57,266 nt of DNA from contig JAAYUV010000056.1 of assembly GCA_012517475.1 (NCBI GenBank), forward strand, positions 1 to 57,266. Direction: 5' to 3'. The notes under the pieces are model-generated. The model did not search any database. It was not told the origin of the DNA and saw nothing but the letters and a program-made list of their open reading frames with translations. The stretch is from Peptococcaceae bacterium. Lineage in GTDB: Bacteria > Bacillota > Desulfitobacteriia > Desulfitobacteriales > Syntrophobotulaceae. The position numbers were made by a program, and so were the translations under genes. Positions 25,875 to 34,479 of the stretch are shown here, piece after piece. Numbering within the stretch: the first letter of the stretch is position 1; each line of letters starts with the position of its first letter.

Positions 25875-26512
25875 TTAATTGCCGAAAAGTTGAACTGCCT
25901 GTTCCATTTTATGAATAACATCTACTCCAAACGGACAATTTTTCAGACATGACCCGCATCCGATGCACTTACCGGCGTGATGTTCCAATAACTCATAATG
26001 ATTCTTTAATGTTTCAGGAACATCTTCCTGAATTAATGCCAAATCTAAATATTTATTGACTGAGGCAATATCTATCTGTTGCGAACAAGGGGCGCAATGC
26101 CCGCAATACATACAATGTCCTCTAAATGAACTTTTTGGAGCATTGGCAAGAATTTCACTATAATCTTTTTCTTTATGACTCGCAGTAACATAGGCGGTTG
26201 CTGCAAAGATTTGATCTATATTCGATACGCCAACCATGACGGAAGCAACAGCCGGTCTGGTTAAACAATAATGTAAACATTGTACCGGGGTCAGTGCTTT
26301 TTCGAAAGGCGATTCTTTGTCACCGAGTAACGTTCCGGCAGCATATCCCTTCGGAATTGGAATTATATAGATCAATAAAAATTAATACCTTGATTAATTG
26401 CACAATCAATAAGGGCTTCACAATCCTCATAACTTTTATTTTCAAAGCCCACACCGCCAATTCCAATGGCACTGACTTTAATTCCTGTTCTTCCTAAGAT
26501 TTGATATTCCAT
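25875..26512 (-). pseudogene. second ferredoxin-type aldo/keto reductase, internally deleted and frameshifted
   Basis: The gene starts at ATG 26512 with EYQILGRTGIKVSAIGIGGVG and reaches GINF, where AKR proteins continue IDTYN. Here one extra T shifts the frame and a TGA follows at once. The remaining open part resumes at the far C-terminal region (PKGYAAGTLLGDKESPFEKAL), continuing to CMYCGHCAPC and CIGCGSCLKNCPFGVDV. About 170 residues of the barrel, with most catalytic residues, are gone, leaving 638 of an expected 1100 bases. A good MerR-type promoter still stands in front, so the locus was once part of the same regulon. Confidence 0.85.
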
Positions 26513-26531
26513 GCTATACACCTCTTAACCA

Positions 26532-26562
26532 AGGATATCACTTGGAGCTAACTCCAAGTCAA
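26532..26562 (-). promoter_or_regulatory. MerR-type promoter of the broken aldo/keto reductase (19-bp spacer)
   Basis: On the minus strand TTGACT and TATCCT are separated by 19 bases, with the dyad TTGGAGTTAGCTCCAA overlapping the spacer. This is the third member of the set at 23246 and 24564. Confidence 0.8.
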
Positions 26563-26570
26563 GAGTTTTT

Positions 26571-26615
26571 AAATGGGGACGTAGCGAAATTTTAGTTTCG
26601 ATGCGTCCCCATTAA
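26571..26615 (-). terminator. intrinsic terminator after ileS
   Basis: AATGGGGACG (26572-26581) pairs with CGTCCCCATT (26604-26613), with an inner GCGAAA/TTTCG stem. On the minus strand TTAAAAA follows. It closes the ileS transcript. Confidence 0.75.
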
Positions 26616-26639
26616 TGATTCTTTATAACGTTTTCCGGT

Positions 26640-29600
26640 TTAAATTCGTTCGACCTTTATTCCCGTATTGTGATCATTTAAATTGACTTCCGTTAAATCG
26701 CTCGTATCTTTTTCTTCCAGAATTTCCGCCAGGGTCTCCTGCTTGATGTAGCTTTGATATTTGTTGATGGCCTTCACGACTTCCTCGTCGCCGCGATAGT
26801 AAATTCTGATACGGTCCATCACCTCAAAATCATAGTTCTTGCGCATCTGCTGGACTTTTGAGACAAGCTCTCTGGCCAGCCCTTCGTCAATGAGATCTCT
26901 GGTTAAGGTCGTATCGATAATGACAAACAGATTGTTTTCCATGGTTACCGTAAATCCTTCTTTAGCGGATATGGAAACGGTAACATACTCTTTGGTGATA
27001 TTCAGCGGTTCCCCGTCCACATCTACCGAGAGGGATTGGCCGGCTTCCAGTTTTGCCGCAGAGGCCGAGGCATCCAGGTCAGCCAGGGCCTTACCCAGGG
27101 ATTTGATTTTCGATCCGAATACAGGGCCTGCCGTTTTAAAATTAAGCTTCAAACTGAAGTCCATAAAATCGCTCAGATTTTTGGCAAAGACAACTTCTTT
27201 GACGTTTAATTCCTCCTGAATTAAGGGAACAAGATCGGAAATAAGAGCCTCGTACTTCCCTTCCACCAGAATCTTCTGAATGGGCTGTCTTACCTTGATT
27301 TTTACCTGTTCCCGGGCTGACCTTCCCAACGTGACCAGACCCCGGACCAAATCCATCCTGGCCTCAACGTTTTTGTCGATTAAGGTGGTGACGGCAACCG
27401 GGTAATCGGCCAGATGGACCGAGGTTTCTCCGGTCAGGTTCATAAAGATCTCTTCGGCCAGGTAAGGAGCAAAGGGCGCTGAAATCCTGGCCAACCCCAG
27501 GAGGATCTCATACGTGGTGTTATACACGGCTTTTTTGTCGTCGGACAGCCCGGAATCCCAGAACCTGCGGCGGGAGCGGCGGATATACCAGTTGGAAAGG
27601 TCTTCAACGACGAACTCCTGAATCTTCCGGACAGTCTTGGTCAGATCATAGACAGCCATGTTGGCTTCAACCTCTTCCAGTAAACCGTGGTATTTGGATA
27701 AGATCCACCTGTCAAGCTCGGGCCGGTTTTTATATTCAATAAAGAAATCCCGGGGATTTACCTGATCCGTATTGGCATAAAGCGCAAAAAAGGTGTAAAC
27801 ATTGCGGAGTGTTCCGAAAAATTTACTTTGAACTTCTTTGAGCCCTTCGATATCGAACCGTTTGGGCGTCCAGGCCGGAGACACATAAAGCAAATACCAG
27901 CGCAGCGTATCGGCGCCGTATTGATCAAACAGTTCAAACGGGTCAACCGTGTTGCCTTTGGACTTGGACATTTTCTGCCCCTGTTTATCCAAAACCAGAT
28001 CATTGACCAGCACTCTTTTGTACGGAGCCTGCCCCATCACGAAGGTCGAGATCGCCAGCAAGGAGTAAAACCATCCTCTGGTTTGATCGATCCCTTCACA
28101 GATAAAGTCCGCCGGGAAAAGTTCCTGGAAGTTTTCTTTGTTTTCAAACGGGTAATGGTGCTGGGCATACGGCATAGCGCCGCTGTCAAACCAGCAGTCG
28201 ATAACCTCGCTGACACGGGTCATCGCCTTGCCGCACTTTTCGCAGCGGATGTGAACCTCATCCACATAGGGCCTATGCAGTTCGATACTCTCATCGATCT
28301 TTTCGACGGCTTTTTCAACCAGTTCCTTCCTGGACCCAATGGATGCGGTATGGCCGCATTCACAGCGCCAGACATTGAGCGGGGTTCCCCAGTAACGGTT
28401 CCGGGATAAAGCCCAGTCATTCACATTCTCCAGCCAGTTGCCGAACCGTTTTTCCCCGACAAAATCGGGATACCATTCCACGGTCTTGTTGTTGGCGACA
28501 AGCTGATCTTTCAGTTTGGTCATCTGGATGTACCAGCTCGGTTTGGCGTAATATAGGAGCGGAGTCTGGCAGCGCCAGCAGTGCGGGTAGTTATGCTCCA
28601 TTTTTTCCTTTTTAAACAGTTTGCCCTCGGCATGCAGCCATTTGATGATCTCCAGATCGGCGTCCATCACAAAATGGTCTTTCCAGGGCGTATCAATGAA
28701 TTTTCCGGATTCGTCCACCGGCTGGAAAACCGGCAGATTGTAGCGCCTGCCCGTATTATAGTCATCTTCGCCGAAAGCCGGCGCGGTATGCACAATACCG
28801 GTACCGTCTTCCGTGGTCACATAATCTGCCGTGGTCACAAAGAAGGCTTTGCGTTCGGCTTTCAGGAAAGGCATCAGCTGTTCATACTCCATGTATTCCA
28901 GCTCGCTGCCTTTTAATTCCTGAAGGACTTCATACCCTTCGTCCAAAACTTTGGGGGCCAGCGTCTTGGACAAATAATAGATTTCATTGTTGCTCCGGAC
29001 TTTGACATAGATCTCGGCCGGGCTTACGGTGAGCGCCGCATTGGAAGGCAAGGTCCAGGGTGTGGTCGTCCAGGCCAGGAAATACTCCTCAACGCCTTTT
29101 CTTTTAAATTTGACAATAACGGTATTGGTCTTAATTTCTTTGTACCCAAGCGCCACTTCATGCGAAGCAAGGCCGGTTCCGCATCTTGAGCAGTAGGGCA
29201 CGATTTTATGCCCTTCGTACATCAGGCCTTCCTTAAAAAACCTGTCCAGTATCCACCAGACACTCTCGATATAGTCATTGTCCAAGGTGATATACGGGTG
29301 GTCTAAATCGATGGAATAGCCCATTCTTATCGTCATTTCCCGCCATTGCCGTTCATAGGTAAATACGGAGTCGCGGCATTTAGCATTGAACTCGGCAATG
29401 CCATATTTCTCGATTCCCTGCTTATCGGATAGATTGAGCTGCTTTTCCACTTCAATTTCTACCGGCAGGCCGTGCGTATCCCAGCCGGCTTTTCTTTTGA
29501 CCTGAAAGCCCTTCATATTATGATAGCGGCAAACAGAGTCTTTCAACGTTCTGGCCATAACATGGTGGATACCCGGTTTCCCGTTGGCAGTGGGAGGGCC

Positions 29601-29738
29601 TTCGTAGAAAACAAACGGTTCCGCCCCTTCACGGTTTTCTATGGTCTTTTGCAGAATATCAATTTTGTCCCAGTACTCCGCTATCTGTTTTTCGCGTTCA
29701 GCAACCGGAACATCGGTCAAAGGTTTAAAGCTTGCCAT
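26640..29738 (-). CDS. ileS: isoleucyl-tRNA synthetase, type 2 (eukaryote-like)
   Basis: The 1032-aa class I synthetase charges tRNA-Ile. The nucleotide-binding signature reads GIHH (residues 56-59, in NGKPGIHHVMARTLKD) instead of the canonical HxGH. GWDTHGLPVEIEVEK, the editing-domain segment TAPAFGEDDYNTG and KMSKSKGN are intact. Length and motifs fit the IleS2 branch, which tends to be mupirocin-tolerant. The swapped GxHH motif has been described in type 2 enzymes with very strong resistance. Of two adjacent ATGs (29741, 29738) I chose the second, seven bases after AGGAG. A T-box leader precedes it and a terminator follows, so it is monocistronic. Confidence 0.96.
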   Translation of the reverse strand: MASFKPLTDVPVAEREKQIAEYWDKIDILQKTIENREGAEPFVFYEGPPTANGKPGIHHVMARTLKDSVCRYHNMKGFQVKRKAGWDTHGLPVEIEVEKQLNLSDKQGIEKYGIAEFNAKCRDSVFTYERQWREMTIRMGYSIDLDHPYITLDNDYIESVWWILDRFFKEGLMYEGHKIVPYCSRCGTGLASHEVALGYKEIKTNTVIVKFKRKGVEEYFLAWTTTPWTLPSNAALTVSPAEIYVKVRSNNEIYYLSKTLAPKVLDEGYEVLQELKGSELEYMEYEQLMPFLKAERKAFFVTTADYVTTEDGTGIVHTAPAFGEDDYNTGRRYNLPVFQPVDESGKFIDTPWKDHFVMDADLEIIKWLHAEGKLFKKEKMEHNYPHCWRCQTPLLYYAKPSWYIQMTKLKDQLVANNKTVEWYPDFVGEKRFGNWLENVNDWALSRNRYWGTPLNVWRCECGHTASIGSRKELVEKAVEKIDESIELHRPYVDEVHIRCEKCGKAMTRVSEVIDCWFDSGAMPYAQHHYPFENKENFQELFPADFICEGIDQTRGWFYSLLAISTFVMGQAPYKRVLVNDLVLDKQGQKMSKSKGNTVDPFELFDQYGADTLRWYLLYVSPAWTPKRFDIEGLKEVQSKFFGTLRNVYTFFALYANTDQVNPRDFFIEYKNRPELDRWILSKYHGLLEEVEANMAVYDLTKTVRKIQEFVVEDLSNWYIRRSRRRFWDSGLSDDKKAVYNTTYEILLGLARISAPFAPYLAEEIFMNLTGETSVHLADYPVAVTTLIDKNVEARMDLVRGLVTLGRSAREQVKIKVRQPIQKILVEGKYEALISDLVPLIQEELNVKEVVFAKNLSDFMDFSLKLNFKTAGPVFGSKIKSLGKALADLDASASAAKLEAGQSLSVDVDGEPLNITKEYVTVSISAKEGFTVTMENNLFVIIDTTLTRDLIDEGLARELVSKVQQMRKNYDFEVMDRIRIYYRGDEEVVKAINKYQSYIKQETLAEILEEKDTSDLTEVNLNDHNTGIKVERI

Positions 29739-29784
29739 CATGATTCTCCTTCTATTGATTATTATTGCCAGGTTAAGAAACATA

Positions 29785-30040
29785 ATAAAATCCCCAAGTA
29801 TTATACTTAGGGACGAGTTACCGTGGTACCACCCTGATTACAAACCCGTTTTTCACGGGTTTATCACTTTTTACCCTATAACGCAGGGCCTGCGGAACAC
29901 CTTACCGCTACTTTCAGGTGTCCGGCTCCCGGGTGATCTTGGCTTAAAAATCCGGTCGTAATCTCTCAGCCTGCGATTACTTCTCTGTAGACTTTCTTTT
30001 AAGCTACTGTCCCGATCATGGCCGTTCATAAAACGCAGTA
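29785..30040 (-). ncRNA. T-box riboswitch of ileS
   Basis: On the minus strand AGGGTGGTACCACGG (29821-29835) is the conserved T-box sequence that pairs with the uncharged tRNA acceptor end. It is followed by a terminator stem CCTAAGTAT/ATACTTGGG and ATTTTATT. Upstream are the stem I elements GGGACAGTAGC, AGAGAAGT and GCTGAGAG. The candidate specifier is ATC (29935-29937), an isoleucine codon, which agrees with the downstream gene. Transcription should read through when tRNA-Ile is uncharged. Confidence 0.93.
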
Positions 30041-30063
30041 TCATTTACAAATTAATTGGTTTT

Positions 30064-30093
30064 ATTATATGACAAAATAAGTTAAAATGCCAA
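30064..30093 (-). promoter_or_regulatory. sigmaA promoter of the T-box-ileS transcript
   Basis: On the minus strand TTGGCA (30088-30093) and TATAAT (30064-30069) are 18 bases apart, directly upstream of stem I of the T-box. Confidence 0.65.
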
Positions 30094-30255
30094 GTTTTCT
30101 AAAAAAATTCCCCGGAATTTTTTTCAACGGTGCCAGCCGGTGGCAGGAATGGGAATTTAACTTTTCATTTTACTAATAGAATCCACCTTGTCATTTATAT
30201 TCTTGTAGAATTATCATATAATAATAGCAGAATAATTTGATTGGAGGATGCCAAC

Positions 30256-30525
30256 TTGATTATAAAGTCATCCACTACCCTACGTAATGATTATAACGCC
30301 ATCGCCCAACTTGCCCATGAAAAAGGAGAGCCGGTATACATTACCCGCAACGGCGAAGGCGATCTTGTCGTGATGAGCATTGAAGCCTTTGAACGCCGGG
30401 AAGCTATGCTTGACCTGCGTGAAAAACTGATGTTTGCCGAACAACAACGTCTTGCAGGCGAGCCGACAATTTCACTTAACGAAGCGCATAAGCGGCTGCA
30501 GGAGAAAATCAATGGACCGGTATAA
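30256..30525 (+). CDS. antitoxin, Phd/RelB (YefM-like) family
   Basis: The 89-aa protein begins IIKSSTTLRNDYNAIAQLAHEKGEPVYITRNGEGDLVVMSIEAFERRE, the typical Phd/YefM DNA-binding and dimerisation part, and ends in a charged helix that would wrap the toxin. The start is TTG at 30256, eight bases after GGAGG. An in-frame TTG 15 bases earlier overlaps that site. It overlaps the toxin gene by 14 bases, typical of a type II toxin-antitoxin pair. The complex should repress its own promoter (a TATAAT lies at 30217-30222). Confidence 0.93.
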   Translation: MIIKSSTTLRNDYNAIAQLAHEKGEPVYITRNGEGDLVVMSIEAFERREAMLDLREKLMFAEQQRLAGEPTISLNEAHKRLQEKINGPV

Positions 30526-30829
30526 CGTTGAGTTACTACCCGCCGCCTATTCAGACTTAGACGAAATATTTGACTATATCATGGCGGAAAATCCCCAGGC
30601 CGCAGCCGGAATCCTTGAAAGTATTACGCAGTCTCTACAGCATCTTGAGCGTTATCCGCATTCCGGCGCACCACTGTTCGACCGTTCTCTGAAAAAATTC
30701 AATTTTAGAATGGTTATCGTTGACCCTTATATAGCCTTCTATCGCTTGATAAGCGACAAGGTCATTGTCTATCGCATTTTGCACGGCGCCAGAAACTACG
30801 CTCACCTTTTGAAAGACACAACACAATAA
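30512..30829 (+). CDS. toxin, RelE/ParE family
   Basis: The 105-aa protein has the RelE/ParE fold pattern: YNVELLPAAYSDLDEIFDYIM, a central helix pair, HLERYPHSGAPLFDRSLKK, FRMVIVDPYIAFYRL and VIVYRILHGARNYAHLL. Members either cut mRNA on the ribosome or poison gyrase. FRMVIVDPYIAFYRL followed by YRILHGARNY is common to both, so the target is open. It starts inside the antitoxin gene with AGGAG upstream. Its stop codon abuts the broken acyl-CoA synthetase gene on the other strand, which suggests the pair arrived there by insertion or recombination. Confidence 0.92.
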   Translation: MDRYNVELLPAAYSDLDEIFDYIMAENPQAAAGILESITQSLQHLERYPHSGAPLFDRSLKKFNFRMVIVDPYIAFYRLISDKVIVYRILHGARNYAHLLKDTTQ

Positions 30830-31795
30830 TATTCTTTTCCCTCAATCGCAATGCCTTACGGTCCAGTTTATGCACGGATGTGCGGGGAAGAATATCAATA
30901 AATTCTACAATCGTAGGAACGTTATATGCAGCCAGGTATTGCCGGCAATAGTCTTTCACATCATTCCCGGATAATGCCTCACCGGCTTTCACGACAACAT
31001 AAGCCTTAACGGGTTCCCCGCGTTTGACATCGGGAACCCCCACTACCCCGGCTTCCAGGATTTTGGGATGGCTGTTTAATATTTCATCGACTTCATTGCA
31101 AAATACGTTAAACCCGTTGCAAATAATCATATCTTTTTTTCGATCCAGGACAAAGATGAAACCATCCTCATCCATATAGCCGATATCGCCTGAGTACCAC
31201 CAGCCGTCTCTTAAAGCCAAAGCAGTTTCTTCCGGATGCTGCCGATACTGCTTGATAACCTGCGGGCCTTTAAAGCACAATTCTCCGATTTCACCAAGAG
31301 GCAGTTCGGTATTGCCTGTTTTAATATCCACTACCTTAAAATCAATATTGGGTAAGGAATCCCGATACTGCCTACTTTTCTCTTTTTTATCGGATTACTG
31401 GAAACTGCCATGGAAGTTTCTGAAGCTCCAAAGCCTTCTATGATCGGTACCTGTATAATACTTTCAAACTCTTTCATGATAGCAACCGGTATTGGCGAGG
31501 AACCGCATCCCAGGTGTTAGGCCTGTACGGCAATAACAAATTCCGGCATGTTGGGAAGGGTTATGGCAACACGGTCACCTTTCCGGATCCCGGCATTGAT
31601 TAGGGCATTGGCCAATTTACAGGCTGCAGTATTTGCTTCCTGATAGGTAATGATCTGATCCTTAAAATATATATAAGGCCGGTGGGGGTGTTTTTTCACC
31701 TGGGCTTTAAATTGTTCTTTGAGCGGTATGGTTGTATAAGCCGGTGATAAATTTACACCCGGATCATAATATTGCTGCCAAGGCTTAGTTTCCAA
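30830..31795 (-). pseudogene. AMP-forming acyl-CoA synthetase, multiply disrupted
   Basis: Three pieces can be read. An N-terminal part (31517-31795) runs METKPWQQYYDPGVNL to LPNMPEFVIAVQA and then stops. A central part continues after a deletion of about 180 residues with LGCGSSPIPVAIMKEFE, VPIIEGFGASETS and GSIGIPYP. It breaks by a one-base frameshift near 31347. The C-terminal part (30830-31331) runs DIKTGNTELPLGEIGELCFKGP, GWWYSGDIGYMDEDGF to LPRTSVHKLDRKAL. The natural stop is missing, and homology ends exactly where the toxin gene stops. The P-loop SGTTG motif is deleted, so no function remains. Confidence 0.85.
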
Positions 31796-32096
31796 TTTTA
31801 GACGCCTCCTTAACCAAAGACCATAAAGGTTTTTTACGTCTCAAACACGTCTATATGTTATTGCATTTTTAGTGCCAGTATTAAAACAGCCCTTTTTTCC
31901 TGATCTTAGAAACAAGTGGGACAAAAATAACTAAATGTGAGAATAATCTGTCCCATATTAAACCCCGGATAATCATTCAATTTTCAAAAAGAAATACCCC
32001 CTATTCTGGGTTTTTTCCATTCTACAATAGGGGGTCTGTAATTTCATTCATCGGGGTCTGCAGTTTCGTTTCCATTTTTCCATTGTGAAATATTTC
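31796..32096. other. gap with an inverted repeat, no gene seen
   Basis: This 300-base space lies between two broken genes and holds no supportable frame. ACCCCCTATT (31996-32005) pairs with AATAGGGGGT (32026-32035), with a T-rich loop. It may end the sigma54-activator remnant's transcript on the minus strand, though no good T-tract follows. Confidence 0.5.
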
Positions 32097-32700
32097 TCAG
32101 ATAAGGTCATACTCCTTAATTTTTCTGTATAAGGTGGATTTACTTAACCCTAACATTTTAGCGGCATTGCGTATATGGTTATTGGTATCATCAAGAGCCG
32201 TCTTAATGACCATTTTTTCAATATCTTTCATCGAAGATGAATTCGTGTTGACGGCTGTGCTGTCAGATATTAATTCCATCTGCATTTGTTCTTCGTAAGA
32301 ACCGGTAGTTTTGCAAATAGTAAGGATTTTGTCGGGAAGGCAATCCGGACGAATAATCCCGTCACAGCACATGCATACGGCATACAGCATCGCATTTTGC
32401 AGCTGGCGTACATTCCCGGGCCAGCTATACTTCAAGAGGATATACTTGGCGGCACTGCTCAAAGTGGGTTTGAGGGAACCGTTTTCCTGGGCAAAGATAT
32501 TAATAAAATGCTCAGCCAGTTGAATGATTTCCAAGCCTCTTTCCCGTAAGGGTGAAATCATGATACTAAATACCGATATGCGATAGTATAAGTCTTCCCT
32601 GAATTGATTTTTCTTAACAAGTTCCAGTAGATTTCTGTTGGTTGCCGTAATTAATCTGAAATCTACATGGTGAATTATTCCATTGACTGTTTTAAAATTT
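32097..32700 (-). pseudogene. C-terminal fragment of a sigma54-dependent activator
   Basis: From about 32700 down, the frame reads VNGIIHHVDFRLITATNRNLLELVKK, FREDLYYRISVF, SPLRERG, YSWPGNVRQLQNAMLYA and a C-terminal Fis-type helix HIRNAAKMLGLSKSTLYRKIKEYDLI. These are the second half of the AAA+ domain and the DNA-binding domain. Walker A, GAFTGA, Walker B and any sensor domain are missing, and homology fades near 32710, where the Mn riboswitch begins on the other strand. It is a relic of an activator like that at 6186-8165. It may have regulated the broken acyl-CoA synthetase next to it. Confidence 0.85.
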
Positions 32701-32717
32701 ACAAGTATAATTTTACC

Positions 32718-32827
32718 TGCAAAGGGGAGTAGCCTTACTGGATTGCCAACAATGCGACTTTATGTCTGGCTTCCAGGGACACACCAATTGTCTGGCCAGA
32801 CCTTTGTTCCTATAGGAACAAAGGTCT
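32718..32827 (+). ncRNA. yybP-ykoY (Mn2+) riboswitch with first expression-platform hairpin
   Basis: AAAGGGGAGTAGCC at 32721-32734 is the hallmark 5' element of yybP-ykoY riboswitches, and the 3' part includes GGCTTCCAGGGACAC. CAAAGG (32720-32725) can close helix P1 with CCTTTG (32801-32806). The same CCTTTG is part of a perfect 13-bp hairpin, AGACCTTTGTTCC (32798-32810) with GGAACAAAGGTCT (32815-32827), followed by TAATTTTT. P1 and that hairpin exclude each other, so Mn binding should keep transcription on. The downstream gene is a TerC-family exporter, as usual for this riboswitch. Confidence 0.9.
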
Positions 32828-32835
32828 TAATTTTT

Positions 32836-32869
32836 AAGCCTTGATCCAATAGGATCAAGGCTTTTTTTT
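32836..32869 (+). terminator. second intrinsic terminator between the Mn riboswitch and terC
   Basis: AAGCCTTGATCC (32836-32847) and GGATCAAGGCTT (32852-32863) form a perfect 12-bp stem with an AATA loop and eight T. It follows the first riboswitch hairpin within 10 bases and precedes terC by 63 bases. Confidence 0.9.
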
Positions 32870-32932
32870 ATTTGCACTGCAGGCTATTTTTGACGAATTC
32901 AAAATTATTAAAAACGGAAAGAGGGATATTAA

Positions 32933-33616
32933 ATGACTGAATTATTGTCCGGTATTGTAAGTATTATTGTGATTAACCTGGTCTTAAGCGGAGACAATGC
33001 GGTGGTCATTGCCATGGCAGCCCAGGGATTATCTGAGACGTACCGCAAAAAAGCGATATTTTGGGGTGCAACCCTTGCGGTATTCTTAAGAATTGGTCTT
33101 ACCTTTGTGGCGGCAATGCTCATGAGAATTCCTATGGTTCAGTTTTGCGGCGGAATACTTTTGGCCATCATCGCTGTAAAATTGCTTAAGCCGGAACAGG
33201 AACATGAACATGCTTCAGCCAAGAAAGGATCAGGGGACTTCAAAAAGGCTTTATTGACTATCCTTTGGGCTGATCTCATTATGAGTCTGGATAATGTCTT
33301 AGCGGTGGCAGGAGCTGCCCAGGGCAACATGCTGCTTCTCGTAATCGGGATTTCCATCAGTATTCCCATTGTTCTTGCCGGCAGTACCTTATTGACTAAA
33401 CTCATGGATAAATTCAGTTGGATCGTCTATGTCGGCGCGGGAGTATTAGCCTATACGGCAGGCGAAATGATGATCAAGGATCAGTTTATGGCTAATTATG
33501 TCCACTCTTATCCGGTGCTGGAATACGGAATTCCCGCAGGGCTCATTATCCTTACCATCATGCTTGGCAGAACCTTGCGCACCCAAAAGACTTCATCTAA
33601 AAACGCTGCTGTATAA
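32933..33616 (+). CDS. TerC-family membrane protein, probable Mn2+ exporter (YkoY/MeeF-like)
   Basis: The 227-aa protein has about seven transmembrane helices. The TerC signatures are VINLVLSGDNAVVIAMAAQGL at the start and TILWADLIMSLDNVLAVAGAAQGN in the middle, with metal-binding Asp-Asn pairs in each half. A short charged loop with His and Glu (PEQEHEHASAKKG) divides the halves. TerC proteins under yybP-ykoY control export manganese, often to supply secreted metalloenzymes. AGAGGG lies eight bases before the ATG. The gene stands alone behind the riboswitch. The neighbours on both sides are gene fragments. Confidence 0.92.
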   Translation: MTELLSGIVSIIVINLVLSGDNAVVIAMAAQGLSETYRKKAIFWGATLAVFLRIGLTFVAAMLMRIPMVQFCGGILLAIIAVKLLKPEQEHEHASAKKGSGDFKKALLTILWADLIMSLDNVLAVAGAAQGNMLLLVIGISISIPIVLAGSTLLTKLMDKFSWIVYVGAGVLAYTAGEMMIKDQFMANYVHSYPVLEYGIPAGLIILTIMLGRTLRTQKTSSKNAAV

Positions 33617-33652
33617 CTACTAACGGGACTATCCTTCGCTTTTTATTACACT

Positions 33653-33900
33653 TCAGTTCAGCGCGGTTTCAACATCTTTGGCCGGCATAGGCGGAAAATA
33701 GTAGAATCCTTGTACTTCATCACAGGTATTCTGACATAAAAACTCCTGCTGCTGTTTGGTTCGACCCCCTCGGCAACCACCTTAAGGCCTAAGTTCTTAG
33801 CCAGATTAATAATAACTTTGGTTATGGACCGGTCTTTCTTATCTCCCTCAATACCTCGTACAAATTGCATATCCATTTTCAAACGATCAATTGGCAGCAT
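33653..33900 (-). pseudogene. EAL-domain (c-di-GMP phosphodiesterase) fragment, frameshifted
   Basis: The frame reads LPIDRLKMDMQFVRGIEGDKKDRSITKVIINLAKNLGLKVVAEGVE, the second half of an EAL domain. A missing base then shifts the frame. In the proper frame it continues KQQQEFLCQNTCDEVQGFYYF, then PPMPAKDVETALN, and stops at 33653. The EAL motif itself and all upstream signalling domains are absent. It is a dead relic. Confidence 0.85.
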
Positions 33901-34257
33901 CTTTATTCTTCTTTCTATATCGGTAATGATTTATTACTTGCGCAGATACGCTCTACATGTAACAAATAAACTAATTTTACTTGCAGGAATCTTTTTGGCG
34001 GAATCAATGATTTGCTTATATCTGCCTTCCTTTTTATTTTGGTCATTTCCTCCATAGTTCCACCCTCTTCCTCGTTATTTATATATTCCGGGTTCATATC
34101 TTTTGAGCTTATACCTGCTTGAATAAGACATAATCTTACAAAAGTTTCGGACTCATAAAACTATGAAAAATTAAGACAAACTCTTCATAAAATGATATGA
34201 TGGCTTTAGGCGTCGGGTATACCGATTTACTCCAAGATAGAAATGAGAAGTGAACCC
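33901..34257. other. gap with a possible promoter, no firm gene
   Basis: A 46-codon minus-strand frame (33915-34055) starts with GAGGGTGGAACT before its ATG, but its sequence is like nothing I know and it ends at the EAL relic, so I do not call it a gene. AAGACA (34173-34178) and TATGAT (34196-34201), 17 bases apart, may be the promoter of the DUF3006 gene downstream. Confidence 0.45.
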
Positions 34258-34473
34258 ATGATTGTTGTCGTTGACCGGATCGAAGAAGATTATGCGGTTA
34301 TTGAGTTTTCTGACCGCACAACCAAAGATTATAAATTGGCTGAACTTCCGGCCGGGACAAAACCCGGAGATTGTCTCAATTTAGAGGACGGGGTTTTTAC
34401 CCTGAATTCTGAAGAAACCGCGAAACGCGAAAAAAATGCGGCGGAACTGCTTAATTCCCTGTGGGAGAAATAG
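34258..34473 (+). CDS. DUF3006 family small protein
   Basis: The 71-aa acidic protein starts IVVVDRIEEDYAVIEFSDRTTKDYKLAELPAGTKPGDCLNL, the pattern of DUF3006, a small beta-rich domain common in Firmicutes and often beside metallo-beta-lactamase-fold proteins. Its function is not known to me. I prefer the ATG at 34258, where the family begins, over 34243. The Shine-Dalgarno sequence (AGAAGTGAA) is weak. It is monocistronic, with a hairpin after the stop. Confidence 0.8.
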   Translation: MIVVVDRIEEDYAVIEFSDRTTKDYKLAELPAGTKPGDCLNLEDGVFTLNSEETAKREKNAAELLNSLWEK

Positions 34474-34479
34474 AAAAAA

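Noticed and set aside
27828-28409. 193-aa plus-strand frame inside ileS
   Set aside because: Antisense shadow of a conserved synthetase. Composition reflects ileS codons.
33915-34055. 46-codon minus-strand frame between the EAL relic and the DUF3006 gene
   Set aside because: Ribosome site is fair, but the sequence is unfamiliar and ends at a relic. Evidence is too thin for a gene.
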